Origin: an uncultured SAR324 cluster bacterium
Lineage (GTDB): Bacteria > SAR324 > NAC60-12
DNA length: 20,992 nucleotides
Direction of reading: 5' to 3'
NCBI GenBank assembly: GCA_902562015.1
Contig: CACERX010000025.1
Span: forward strand, 1 to 20,992
Positions 1 to 8,148 of the stretch are shown here, piece after piece. The notes beneath the pieces are model-generated. The model ran no database searches. It saw nothing but the letters and a program-made list of their open reading frames with translations, and had not been told where the DNA came from. How positions within the stretch are numbered: position 1 is the first letter of the stretch; every line of letters begins with the position of its first letter. The translations under genes were made by a program, and so were the position numbers.

Positions 1-260
1 TTGATATGGAAGGACTTGATCAAATGGACTGTCACATCCTGGAAGTAATTATTGACAAATTTGGCGGCGGCCCAGTAGGACTGAATACACTTTCTGCGGC
101 AGTTTCAGAAGAAAAAGATACAATTGAAGACGTATACGAACCATATTTGCTGCTCAAAGGATTTTTGCAACGTACATCAAGAGGTAGGATTGCCACTGAA
201 AAAGCTTATCAACATCTTGGGATTCAAGCTAAAGAAAAGCTACAGGAAAACCTTTTATGA
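1..260 (+). CDS. ruvB: Holliday junction branch-migration helicase RuvB, C-terminal fragment
   Basis: This is the last 85 or so residues of RuvB; the ATPase domain lies outside the window to the left, and the reading frame is open to the window edge. RuvB is the hexameric motor that, with RuvA, drives branch migration of Holliday junctions during recombinational repair. What remains is the C-terminal winged-helix DNA-binding domain. The run [15 protein letters not shown], then [14 protein letters not shown] and [13 protein letters not shown], match the most conserved C-terminal blocks of the family, ending in the usual GRxAT segment and a short tail. No odd residues are seen. A weak hairpin (AACCTT-caa-AAGGTT, 281-295) follows the stop but has no U-run, so termination here is uncertain. 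Identity is secure; only the 5' end is missing. Confidence 0.95.
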   Translation, partial: DMEGLDQMDCHILEVIIDKFGGGPVGLNTLSAAVSEEKDTIEDVYEPYLLLKGFLQRTSRGRIATEKAYQHLGIQAKEKLQENLL

Positions 261-397
261 TAATTTTCTGTTCAAGGCTTAACCTTCAAAAGGTTTGATA
301 AAAATTAAATAAAAAAGAGATATTTACTCTTAAATTAAATTAGACGAATTTCTCTTTGATAATTTTATTAGTTTTAGACTTTCGCTTAATTTGATTC

Positions 398-3300
398 ATG
401 GGTCCCAGTTTCTCTCCGAATGAAAATTATCCTTTTCTATCTCAGTTTCTCTTACCTGAGGATTATGAAAATCTAAAAGACTATCGTGATTCACTTATTA
501 AGGAACTTGACGAAGTATGGCAGAGAGAGAGAACTAATTCCACCCAAACCAATGAATATATTTCTGTACGCGAAAATGTTTTTTCTGAAGTTATTATGCA
601 ATATTATCAGGAGCAGTATAGTAATCTTGTAGAGGAAAGTTTACATGCCAAAAATTCATTTGAGATACTTTTTAAAAATGCCAGTCTTTTAGACAGTATT
701 ATCCAGTCTGCTTTTGAATTTGCATTTTCAGATCTTTCTATTCTTAAGAAAAGGTTTAATGAAGAACTTAAGAAAGAGTACAAATTTGCTAAAAAATCTC
801 TTCAAGGAAAAAATAAAAAGCTTCGCCATACTCGCGAAGAAATTAAAAAACTTGAATTAAATAACGATGATCCAGATCAAAGGCAACTTTATAAATATTA
901 CAATAGTATTAAGGTAGAATTAAGTAATGAAATTAATCAACAGAATGAGAGACTACAGGAGTTAGAAAAACAACTTCCTCTGATCCCCAAATCAGAACTC
1001 AAACGAGAGTTTCTGCTCAATAATTTTGTAATCTTTGCTAGGGGAGGATACGGAAGGTGTGAGCTTAGTTTCGCCTCAGATAAGGATGTCGGTTATTGTC
1101 TAGATACTCAGCAGCTAAATGTAGCGGAAGTAGAAATTTGCAGACAGTTTATAATTCATATAGAGCATCTACTTCGAAAAGCAGGAATAGTTACTGAGCA
1201 CCAATATTTCGAACTAAACGAAGATTTATCACGTTTTAAAGAACCCTCTACAATACATACGATTCCTTCCATTCTGGAAAGCAGGGTTTTGCTTGGAAGT
1301 AAGAAACTTGCAAATGCTTTGAAGCGCAGATTTTTCCAGATTTTACCTTATGAATCATTTGTGCTGAGTCAAATTCGTTCATACGAACAAAGAGAAGTTC
1401 CTGATCTTAATCAGATGAATATAAAGGAAAATCAAGGGGGTTTGCGTTCTCTGCAAATTCCACTTTGGCTTGCTGCTGCAACTTTTGGTGTTTTTCCAAG
1501 TCAAACTGCAGAAATGCTTTCACTTTTGATCCAGAAGAGAATAATTTCACCTAGGCAAGGTTTTAAACTTTGTCAAGCACTTGAATTCTTTTATGACCTA
1601 CGTAACTTTTCTGCAACGGCCAAAAACTTTCACTTTGATGATGAAGCAAGAGGTAGTGGACTCTCTGATGAAGATTTAAAATTAAACGTGATTAACGATT
1701 CATCGGAACGTCTTTACTTGCTTAAGAAGCAACGTTTTCAGAGTATAGATGATTTTGACAGGTACCGACTGCAGATGTTGAATTACATACAATATTTGTC
1801 TCAGGCTATTTTACAACGTTTACTAGATCGTACTATTGTCAGAACTTTTTCTAATTTTCAGGTTATTGTACATCTAGGCAAACGACTGATTTTAGAGGTA
1901 CGCGCACTTGAAGGTCTGCCTCAAGTGCCTTTATCCCTGATTTTTAATGATCCATGTGCTTTATTGGAGTTGTTTGAATATGTCAGTTTATCCGGTTATG
2001 ATTTGTCTTTCGACCTGAAGGATGAAATGTCTGAATTAATCGGAGTTTTAACTCCTGAAGTAATCAAAGCTAACCGAGAAAAAATATCTAACCATTTTAG
2101 TTCAATATTGTTGGCTCCTTTTGCATCAAATGCAGTGAGTATAATGTTTGAAATATGTGAACCAATAGATGAAGATAACCTTCCCAATACATTAATTGGT
2201 TGTTTCATTCCTGAAACAAACAAAATGCGGTTTTTACTAAGGAATCTTTCCGTACACCAGCATACAGTTTGTATACATTCACTTAAAGCTTTAGATCAAG
2301 TACAAAAGGAGCTTTACAAACTGAAAAATGATTATCCTGAGCTACATCAATATCTAGAAGCAAAGCATATAATTGCACTCAAATGGGGAGTATTGTTTCA
2401 TGATTTGGGAAAGATTGATCCACATGCTGATCATGAGGTTTCCGGGACATCTATGGCAGTTCAAGCATTAGAGAAAATAGGTTATCAGGATCAGGAACTT
2501 TTCACACTAGTGTCTTTATTGATTGTACATCACTCAACATTGGTGCAGTTGAGCAAAACTTCAGCTTATTTTGACCAGGCTCTTCAAAATTTTTTTGAGA
2601 TTGCTGACAGAAACTTGATTAATATCATATTGATTTATCTCTGCAACATTTCAGATTTCAGTACTGTGAATGACGCTAATATTCATTCTACACGTGGATT
2701 GAGGTCATTTTTTGATGAGACTTATCGTGTTTTTGCTGAAATGAGATCATCTAAAATTCTGGATGATTCTATGGATTTCATAAATACGTATCTGGATGTA
2801 AAAAAGAATGACTTGGAATCAGATACACGTATTTATTTATTGATAAACAGAAGCCTCAATGAAAATCTAGAATCTGTTTTGTTTAAGCCTTTAAAAAAGA
2901 TCAACCCTGAAGAATTGAAACTTCTTGAAAAATCCGAAGATGATTTACAAATACTCTGGCGTGACCTCAAATTAGGTTCATTAGATAAGCTTGGAACTGA
3001 CCAGACCACTGATAAATTAATCAGGACTATTCGAAAGTCTATGAGCAAGAAAACTTTAGAGTTACTGACAGAGAGTCACAATCCTATTATAAACTGGTTT
3101 TTTGCCGCATTCCCAAATCGGTTTCTACTTAGTACATCTCCAGATATACTCGCTGAAAATCTTTCAATCTTCAATCAGCTGGATCGACCGGCGATTGTAA
3201 ATGTAATAACCAATGCAAGGGGAAAGCTAAACGGACTTTTGATTTATGTTCATAAGCAGCCTCAAATTCATAGTAGAATTGCTTATACTTTAAAGTTGAA

Positions 3301-3856
3301 GCATATCAATATTGAATCAGCAAAAATTAATCAAATTCAATTTGCAAGCGGTCAAGTTGCCTTTTGCTACTATCTTAAGGTTTCAGTTAGCGAAGATGAC
3401 AATGTTATTTTTCCCAGAGAACTGGAAAACTCCATTAAAAGAAATAATCCCCCTCCACTGAATTTAAATTCACAAAGCTTTCTTTACAACACAAAGTTAC
3501 ATCTTGAGTACTTGAAAGATGATAAAAAAGGATATATTATCAGTGAATTAAATAATAAATCTTCAGGTGAATTCCCTTTATGGAACAGTAAATCCTTGGA
3601 CAAAACTGATTTTTCCAGACTGGATAAAGAATTTATTCGGATTAAAATTACTGCAGAAGATGCTCCAATGGTTTATTACAAAATGGTAAACGCGTTTGAC
3701 CATGTAAATGTTACTATACAGCAAGCTGTAATATCCACAATTGGGCATCAGGTGATTGATACATTCTATATTCTGCCGTCCGATCAAGAAAAATTAAATG
3801 GATCAGATTTTGAGGAATCGCTTAAACATGTGCTTTTGAGTCCCTCAGAAATTTAA
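398..3856 (+). CDS. glnD: Oversized GlnD-like PII uridylyltransferase/uridylyl-removing enzyme
   Basis: This 1152-residue protein has the GlnD domain order. The nucleotidyltransferase motif GGYGR (216-220) is followed by E222 and S227-D-x-D230. A GlnD-type linker motif, NIKENQGGLRSLQ, follows. An HD phosphohydrolase domain carries H668-D669 and H711-H712. Two C-terminal ACT-like segments begin near DRPAIVNVITNARG and EFIRIKITAEDAP. GlnD enzymes uridylylate PII proteins under nitrogen limitation and remove UMP when glutamine binds the ACT domains. Usual length is about 850-950 residues. The surplus is mostly N-terminal: some 200 residues precede the catalytic motif and include a long charged, probably coiled-coil stretch (about 115-195). 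The canonical GGYGRGEL reads GGYGRCEL here. No PII gene is nearby, so the substrate is unproven; a diverged GlnD paralogue with another target is possible. The ATG start has no Shine-Dalgarno sequence, but no later start would spare the extension without cutting helices. Confidence 0.8.
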   Translation: MGPSFSPNENYPFLSQFLLPEDYENLKDYRDSLIKELDEVWQRERTNSTQTNEYISVRENVFSEVIMQYYQEQYSNLVEESLHAKNSFEILFKNASLLDSIIQSAFEFAFSDLSILKKRFNEELKKEYKFAKKSLQGKNKKLRHTREEIKKLELNNDDPDQRQLYKYYNSIKVELSNEINQQNERLQELEKQLPLIPKSELKREFLLNNFVIFARGGYGRCELSFASDKDVGYCLDTQQLNVAEVEICRQFIIHIEHLLRKAGIVTEHQYFELNEDLSRFKEPSTIHTIPSILESRVLLGSKKLANALKRRFFQILPYESFVLSQIRSYEQREVPDLNQMNIKENQGGLRSLQIPLWLAAATFGVFPSQTAEMLSLLIQKRIISPRQGFKLCQALEFFYDLRNFSATAKNFHFDDEARGSGLSDEDLKLNVINDSSERLYLLKKQRFQSIDDFDRYRLQMLNYIQYLSQAILQRLLDRTIVRTFSNFQVIVHLGKRLILEVRALEGLPQVPLSLIFNDPCALLELFEYVSLSGYDLSFDLKDEMSELIGVLTPEVIKANREKISNHFSSILLAPFASNAVSIMFEICEPIDEDNLPNTLIGCFIPETNKMRFLLRNLSVHQHTVCIHSLKALDQVQKELYKLKNDYPELHQYLEAKHIIALKWGVLFHDLGKIDPHADHEVSGTSMAVQALEKIGYQDQELFTLVSLLIVHHSTLVQLSKTSAYFDQALQNFFEIADRNLINIILIYLCNISDFSTVNDANIHSTRGLRSFFDETYRVFAEMRSSKILDDSMDFINTYLDVKKNDLESDTRIYLLINRSLNENLESVLFKPLKKINPEELKLLEKSEDDLQILWRDLKLGSLDKLGTDQTTDKLIRTIRKSMSKKTLELLTESHNPIINWFFAAFPNRFLLSTSPDILAENLSIFNQLDRPAIVNVITNARGKLNGLLIYVHKQPQIHSRIAYTLKLKHINIESAKINQIQFASGQVAFCYYLKVSVSEDDNVIFPRELENSIKRNNPPPLNLNSQSFLYNTKLHLEYLKDDKKGYIISELNNKSSGEFPLWNSKSLDKTDFSRLDKEFIRIKITAEDAPMVYYKMVNAFDHVNVTIQQAVISTIGHQVIDTFYILPSDQEKLNGSDFEESLKHVLLSPSEI

Positions 3857-3885
3857 AATTATTGCTTTATCCTTTAGAAAAAAAC

Positions 3886-3913
3886 TTGACAGTATTTGTG
3901 ATTATGCTAATTT
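3886..3913 (+). promoter_or_regulatory. Sigma-70-type promoter driving the metA leader
   Basis: TTGACA at 3886-3891 is a perfect -35 box. TAATTT at 3908-3913 is an acceptable -10 box, 16 bases further on. Transcription would begin near 3920, just before the first stem of the SAM-I riboswitch, as expected for a riboswitch leader. Seen in sequence; activity is inferred. Confidence 0.6.
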
Positions 3914-3925
3914 TAGCTTTTATTT

Positions 3926-4033
3926 GTATCGAGATGACACTGAGGGATCTGGCCCTTTGAAGTGTCGAGCAGCCTTTTCAGCATAAAGGTGCTAATGCCA
4001 GCCCAGCCGGCAAATTTCGGTGGGAGTCGATAC
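3926..4033 (+). promoter_or_regulatory. SAM-I (S-box) riboswitch upstream of metA
   Basis: The S-box core is clear. Closing stem P1 is GTATCGA (3926-3932) paired with TCGATAC (4027-4033), a perfect 7 bp. P2 is GACACT (3936-3941) with AGTGTC (3961-3966), enclosing the conserved GAGGGA and TGGCCC segments and TGAA. The P3 region has GCAGCC, then AAGGTGCTAA, then GCC, as in the S-box consensus. SAM-I aptamers bind S-adenosylmethionine and usually shut off methionine genes when SAM is plentiful. The next gene is metA, which fits. The regulated element (terminator or masked ribosome site) is not obvious: metA starts 370 bases later. The 3' arm of the aptamer, GGTGGGagTC (4019-4028), can also pair with GACCCGCC (4072-4079), which precedes a U-rich stretch. 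That offers one possible switching helix. Confidence 0.9.
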
Positions 4034-4402
4034 GACTTGATTGAAGTAAAGTGCTGGAGCAATTCTTTTGTGACCCGCCAAATTTTTGTTTCTAGTCCAA
4101 AAAATATTCTCTAAGGGACTGCTTGAATCAGTTGTATTCCATATTCAGTCGCAATTAGTTTATAAATTTTTCGTATGAGTCCAGTTTAGTTACTGGAACT
4201 GATGTAAGCAATCGTATTTTAGGATTTTTTTTGAGGAGAATTCTTTTAATCAACCTAATGTTAATAAGTATTTGCTGATAGGATTTTAAAATTCTTTGTT
4301 AAAAAAATGCTTGCCAGTACAAAAAAACAATTAATTAAACATATTTAACAGGCAGAGCATAAGCAAAGCTTAGAATTAAAATAATTTTTCATTAAACAAT
4401 TT
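4034..4402 (+). other. Long metA leader after the riboswitch
   Basis: About 370 bases separate the riboswitch from the metA start, with no convincing open reading frame. Possible structures are GACCCGCC (4072-4079) pairing back into the aptamer, followed by a U-rich run; AGTCC...GGACT around 4094-4120; and TCCAGT-ttagtt-ACTGGA near 4177-4194. None is a textbook intrinsic terminator. The last 150 bases are very AT-rich and could hold a second promoter. The bases just before the metA ATG show no Shine-Dalgarno sequence. Confidence 0.4.
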
Positions 4403-5341
4403 ATGACCCTTATTGTTAGCCCTGATTATCACGCAGTTCCTATTCTAGAAAAAAACGGTATACGTTGGATCCCTCCGTCACAGGCCAAGCGTCAGGATAT
4501 ACGCCCGTTGAGAATTGGGATACTTAACATAATGCCTCTGGGAGAAAAGTACGAGTTTAATATTCTACATCCATTGGGACTTTCGGTGCTTCAATTGGAG
4601 CCAATATGGATTCGTTTGGAATCCCATAATTATAAAACTTGGGAGCAAAATCATGTGGACGACATTTATCAAACTTATGAAAATGCGACTCGTGAACAAA
4701 AGCTTGACGGACTAATATTGACAGGAGCGCCTGTGGAGATGATTGATTTTGAAGATGTTCATTATTGGGAAGAAATCAAAACCATTCTATCTGATGCACG
4801 TAAAAATATTCCCAGTACACTTGGTCTATGCTGGGCTGGTTTTGTAATGGCGTATCTTGAGGGGGTTAATAAAATTAACTATGATCAAAAACTATTTGGG
4901 GTATTCGAGTTGAAAAATCTTGATCCGACCCACCCTATCATCGGGGAGCTTGATGATTATTTTTATTGCCCACAGAGTCGTCATGCAGGAATCGCTGATG
5001 AAGACATGGAAAAGGCGGCGGAAGAGGGGCGATTAAAATTGCTGGCCTACGGACCGCAAGCAGGTTATACTATTTTTTCTACTGTTGACGAACGTTTTAT
5101 TGCCCATACTGGACATCCTGAATACAACGCAACCAGACTTGCAGATGAAGCAAAACGTGATAAGGACAATCCCGCAGTTATGGCACCTGAGAATTTCGAT
5201 TTTAACAATCCCCTCAATCGCTGGCGTTCAAATCGGAATATTTTTTTTACGCAATGGGTGAGATATTGTTATCTCAGTGTCAGCACTCAGGATATGACTG
5301 TTGACCCAAATTTCATGGTCTCTTCAATAGAATCAGAGTAA
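4403..5341 (+). CDS. metA: Homoserine O-acyltransferase, MetA type, predicted acetyl-specific
   Basis: MetA activates homoserine by O-acylation, the committed step of methionine synthesis in the cytoplasm. The 312-residue length is normal for the family. Family landmarks are present: RPLRIGILNIMP, LILTGAP, the nucleophile Cys143 in LGLCWAG, the general-base segment GHPEYNATRLA with His238 and Glu240, and WRSNRNIFFTQW near the C terminus. The residue after GAPV is Glu112. It aligns with the position known to set acyl choice in this family (Gly in the E. coli succinyl enzyme, Glu in the Bacillus acetyl enzyme), so acetyl-CoA is the predicted donor. The SAM-I riboswitch upstream agrees with a methionine role. 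SRHAG replaces the common SRYxE-type segment; this looks like ordinary divergence. Confidence 0.92.
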   Translation: MTLIVSPDYHAVPILEKNGIRWIPPSQAKRQDIRPLRIGILNIMPLGEKYEFNILHPLGLSVLQLEPIWIRLESHNYKTWEQNHVDDIYQTYENATREQKLDGLILTGAPVEMIDFEDVHYWEEIKTILSDARKNIPSTLGLCWAGFVMAYLEGVNKINYDQKLFGVFELKNLDPTHPIIGELDDYFYCPQSRHAGIADEDMEKAAEEGRLKLLAYGPQAGYTIFSTVDERFIAHTGHPEYNATRLADEAKRDKDNPAVMAPENFDFNNPLNRWRSNRNIFFTQWVRYCYLSVSTQDMTVDPNFMVSSIESE

Positions 5342-5439
5342 GTCCAAAATTTAGGATTAAACCTGTAACTAATGTGGATTAAATATTGATCGAAAAAGTT
5401 TACAAAAACTAAATTAACTTTCCTTTGCAATAGAGAAAA

Positions 5440-6546
5440 ATGAGTGAAAAGGATAATGATCAACCTGAATTGCTGGAAAAATTATTTTCAACACAGGTTA
5501 TTTTAACAGCGATTTTAATTTTAGGAATTTACTGGGTTTTTTTTGGGGAAGATAAAAGTCGTGATTCTTCAGTATCAAGGTACACATCCCAGAACATTCC
5601 AATTGGAATCAGCAATCAACTGAATTCTGAAGCAATAGATAAACTGGGCATTGATCTTACTGATAACCTTGATCCGAAATTAATTCCGGCAATTACATCT
5701 GAAGCCCTGAGGGAAACTACACAGGCTAATGTTTCTGAGGAAAGTTTTTTGCCTACACTTGTGAGTAAAATATCTAATAAAATTCGAGATGTAAGCACTA
5801 TTGACTTGAATGAAGATGGAATTGCTGATCCTGTTCTGGTTTTACCACAAACAGAATCAGGTGATTCTGATTTTCTGGTATTTTCAATATTAGTTCCGGA
5901 TCCAAGTGAAGTCAGTACACTTCCTTCCGGATCAGATAATCAGGCATGGAGAGATATTGCTGAGAACAAGTCGATAGAAATAATGACCGCTTCGGTTGTC
6001 AGGGGTTCAGGAAATGAATTAAACATGCAGTCCACTCCAAATCCAGAGGTGTACCAATCAGCAACTACACCTTATGCCCCTTATTATGGTGCAGGATATA
6101 GTATGACCAGTCTTTTTATGACCTCAATGATGATGTCAATGCTCTTTCGTCCTCCATTCATGTGGGGCGGAGGTTTTGGATATGGCTATGGATACGGCGG
6201 TCCAATGGCAGTAAGTACTATACAAAATCGCCGCGGTGCAACCACGACGGCATTAAGAAAAGCTGATCCATCCTATACATCCTCAAAGACTGCTGGTGGA
6301 AGAAGTGTGTCTTCCAACAAATTTCGTTCAACTTCAAAAAAATCTCTTAACAATATTAAAAGCACAAAATTCCGTACAGCAAATCGAAAAGCAGGAGCAA
6401 CCAGATTAGGTAGCAGTCGTTCTCTGCAAAACAAACCTGGTGTTACAAAAAGAAGACGGATTGTATCTAGGAAAAGGTCTCTTTTTGGAGGGAGCAGACG
6501 TATGAGGGGCTTTGGATTTGGAGGTTTTGGAAGACGAAGACGCTGA
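5440..6546 (+). CDS. Membrane-anchored protein of unknown function with highly basic C-terminal tail
   Basis: I do not recognise a family. The 368-residue protein starts with a short acidic stretch and one hydrophobic segment (about 19-36). An acidic Ser/Thr-rich domain follows, containing an EF-hand-like or FG-GAP-like calcium loop, D122-x-N-x-D-G-x-x-D130. Next come a Tyr/Pro/Met-rich stretch (210-240), then MWGGGFGYGYGYGG, then about 110 residues very rich in Arg, Lys, Ser and Gly that end in GFGRRRR. The charge is strongly split: acidic N-terminal half, very basic tail. The single segment near the N terminus suggests an inner-membrane anchor or uncleaved signal. It lies 98 bases after metA on the same strand but need not share its role. 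A weak A-rich start context (agagaaaa) precedes the ATG. The tail could bind nucleic acid, acidic polymer or membrane; all of this is inference. Confidence 0.75.
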   Translation: MSEKDNDQPELLEKLFSTQVILTAILILGIYWVFFGEDKSRDSSVSRYTSQNIPIGISNQLNSEAIDKLGIDLTDNLDPKLIPAITSEALRETTQANVSEESFLPTLVSKISNKIRDVSTIDLNEDGIADPVLVLPQTESGDSDFLVFSILVPDPSEVSTLPSGSDNQAWRDIAENKSIEIMTASVVRGSGNELNMQSTPNPEVYQSATTPYAPYYGAGYSMTSLFMTSMMMSMLFRPPFMWGGGFGYGYGYGGPMAVSTIQNRRGATTTALRKADPSYTSSKTAGGRSVSSNKFRSTSKKSLNNIKSTKFRTANRKAGATRLGSSRSLQNKPGVTKRRRIVSRKRSLFGGSRRMRGFGFGGFGRRRR

Positions 6547-6592
6547 AAAATTTTCAGATGCTGATCTTTTTCGAGATAATTTCGGCTAAGGT

Positions 6593-7009
6593 TTAGGAAG
6601 GTTCATTGTTTTCCCATTCGAATTCTTTGATTTCGTAAGTTTCTTTGTCTATTTGAGCTTTGTTTTGTTTACGTAATGAACCATATTTTTCTAATGCGCT
6701 TTGGCGCATATTTTTCATCTGTTGCATGTAAGATTGATTTTCAAATAATTCCAACTGAATAGCATTGTAAGGTGCGTGCAGTCTTGCTTCTTTTTCGATT
6801 TTCAAATGGCAGGCTGCACACAGTGGGATCAGGTTTTCCAGTTCATTGTTTCCTGGATTCTCATCTATGTGATGTACTTGCAAAACCGAATCAGCATTCT
6901 TAGAGTTTCTGCAGTCTTTGTCACATCTGGCACAATAAAAGTCAAACAGTTCTCTTACATATCTAGATACTGTGTCCCACTCAGGGTGATAACGGTGATC
7001 ATTGGGCAT
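6593..7009 (-). CDS. HNH endonuclease domain protein
   Basis: This 138-residue protein carries a compact HNH nuclease fold. The first zinc knuckle is C26-A-R-C29, the catalytic segment is VHHIDENPGNNELENL (His46/His47 and the two Asn), and the second knuckle is C64-A-A-C67-H68. This is the betabetaalpha-metal nuclease pattern with a structural zinc, found in McrA-like and many stand-alone HNH proteins. No restriction, phage terminase or intron partner is adjacent, so its target is unknown. The C-terminal 60 residues are charged and probably helical (QSYMQQMKNMRQSALEKYG). It runs convergent to the basic-tail gene and divergent from the TerB-like gene. The start is the ATG at 7009; the conserved block begins well inside, so the N terminus is only moderately certain. 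Confidence 0.82.
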   Translation of the reverse strand: MPNDHRYHPEWDTVSRYVRELFDFYCARCDKDCRNSKNADSVLQVHHIDENPGNNELENLIPLCAACHLKIEKEARLHAPYNAIQLELFENQSYMQQMKNMRQSALEKYGSLRKQNKAQIDKETYEIKEFEWENNEPS

Positions 7010-7154
7010 TGTTGAAAACTTGGCTAAAACACTTTATTATTTATTTTTTTAGGTGATTTTTAAAATCGCTTATAAATGATAGTATGATTTTATTTAGAGT
7101 TTCTGCAACAAAAATTTTTTCAAAAACAATTTAAAATTTTAGGAAACGGATATA

Positions 7155-7565
7155 ATGTCTTTAAGTCGTGATGAATTGATCAATATCTTATCTGTAGTGA
7201 GTTTTTTAGGCCACTATGAGAGAGAAATGCATGCAGCAGAAAAAAAAGTACTGATGGCAATATTTAAGGCTGCATCAGTTACTCATGAAGAACATGAAAA
7301 GATGAAATCTATTCATTCTTTAGATGGAATGTTAAAGCAAATACAATCAGTCGATGCTAAGCATACACTCGTAGAATTAATGGCTCTAGTTGCCGGAGCA
7401 GATGGAGTTCTAAAAGATGAAGAAAAAATAATAATTAAGAAAATTATGAAGCGGATTGGAGTAACCGATGATCATCCCTATTTCGATGATGACAATCTCG
7501 ATGTTGTGAATGTTCGCGCAAATGTTGGGAAAATATTAAATTCTTTAAAAAATATTTCGGACTAA
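7155..7565 (+). CDS. TerB-like (tellurite-resistance-type) small helical protein
   Basis: This 136-residue, probably all-helical protein contains the TerB-family signature AGADGVLKDEEKIIIKKIMKRIGV (residues about 79-102; acidic Asp-Gly turn followed by a Glu-Glu helix). A weaker, similar helical half lies near the N terminus (HYEREMHAAEKKVLMAIFKA). TerB domains occur in tellurite-resistance and stress proteins and in many uncharacterised membrane-stress proteins; no biochemical role can be assigned. No other ter gene is in the window, so tellurite resistance should not be assumed. It is one of the few genes here with a visible ribosome site (AGGA about ten bases before the ATG). Transcription probably ends at the strong hairpin at 7717-7750. 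Confidence 0.65.
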   Translation: MSLSRDELINILSVVSFLGHYEREMHAAEKKVLMAIFKAASVTHEEHEKMKSIHSLDGMLKQIQSVDAKHTLVELMALVAGADGVLKDEEKIIIKKIMKRIGVTDDHPYFDDDNLDVVNVRANVGKILNSLKNISD

Positions 7566-7716
7566 CTATAGTCTAATAAGCTAGAGCCTCATATATAAAA
7601 GTAACTATTTGAATGATTTCTCTAACTCAAGTGTTACAACTCAATTAGTCAGACTAGTATACGGGTGTTGGATTCTATAAACCAGAAAACTGCAGTATAT
7701 ATTTATATGGGGGGTT

Positions 7717-7750
7717 GGACGGATATGTTACTATCCGTCCAGTTTTTTTT
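7717..7750 (+). terminator. Strong rho-independent terminator
   Basis: GGACGGATA (7717-7725) pairs perfectly with TATCCGTCC (7732-7740) around a six-base loop, followed by AG and eight T (7743-7750). It is oriented to end rightward transcription, most likely of the TerB-like gene 150 bases upstream. On the minus strand the hairpin also follows the 73-codon gene but lacks a U-run. Confidence 0.9.
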
Positions 7751-7771
7751 AGTATGTGGAAAAGCTTTGAA

Positions 7772-7993
7772 TCAGATGCGATTTTCCGGTTCAAAGTCTA
7801 CATTGAGCTGACTCATAACGCTGTCTGATGCTTCTGCGTAATTATCATCTAAAGCGAGGTCATTTTTCAGTAGAAATCCATTATCTTTGTATTCAACTTT
7901 CTTAATCTCTCCTCCTTTTTTGAGAAAGCGTGTCAATGCATCATTAACCTCTTCGTGAGAAATTTTGGTCTCAATTTTAGATTTCTTAGCCAT
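7772..7993 (-). CDS. Small orphan protein under a CIRCE-containing promoter
   Basis: This 73-residue charged protein is not assigned to a family. The N-terminal half looks folded (ISHEEVNDALTRFLKKGGEIKKVEY, residues 11-35: a helix, a Gly-Gly turn and a short strand). The C-terminal half is acidic (LDDNYAEASDSVMSQLNVDFEPEN). It has no signal peptide or membrane segment, so it is probably cytosolic. The ATG is preceded by AAGG, a modest ribosome site. The reason to believe it is real is its control region: the leftward promoter about 140 bases upstream holds an almost perfect CIRCE operator, and nothing else lies between. A heat-shock or protein-quality role is inferred from that only. Nothing in the sequence shows chaperone or protease activity. 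Confidence 0.7.
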   Translation of the reverse strand: MAKKSKIETKISHEEVNDALTRFLKKGGEIKKVEYKDNGFLLKNDLALDDNYAEASDSVMSQLNVDFEPENRI

Positions 7994-8121
7994 TATTACC
8001 TTAATTATAAATATTAGTTATCAAAAATATATGTCTGAATGTAGCTCAAATTTATGAAATTTTAACGTAAGGTAAAGCCATTATTTTTTTGCTACAATCA
8101 AATTTAATTCACATGTAATTG

Positions 8122-8148
8122 TTAGCACTCACTTTAAAGGAGTGCTAC
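8122..8148 (-). promoter_or_regulatory. CIRCE operator (HrcA binding site)
   Basis: TTAGCACTC (8122-8130), nine bases, then GAGTGCTAC (8140-8148). This matches the CIRCE consensus TTAGCACTC-N9-GAGTGCTAA at 17 of 18 arm positions with the exact nine-base spacer. CIRCE is bound by the HrcA repressor and is normally found before groESL or dnaK operons. It sits between and over the -35 and -10 boxes of a leftward promoter, an ideal repression position. Confidence 0.88.

Noticed and set aside
281..295. Hairpin after ruvB as terminator
   Set aside because: Only six pairs and no following U-run.
1996..3787. Minus-strand open frames inside glnD
   Set aside because: Short antisense shadows of a strongly conserved gene, no recognisable domains.
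7155..7565. Tellurite resistance operon
   Set aside because: Only a single TerB-like domain; no terC, terD or terZ nearby.
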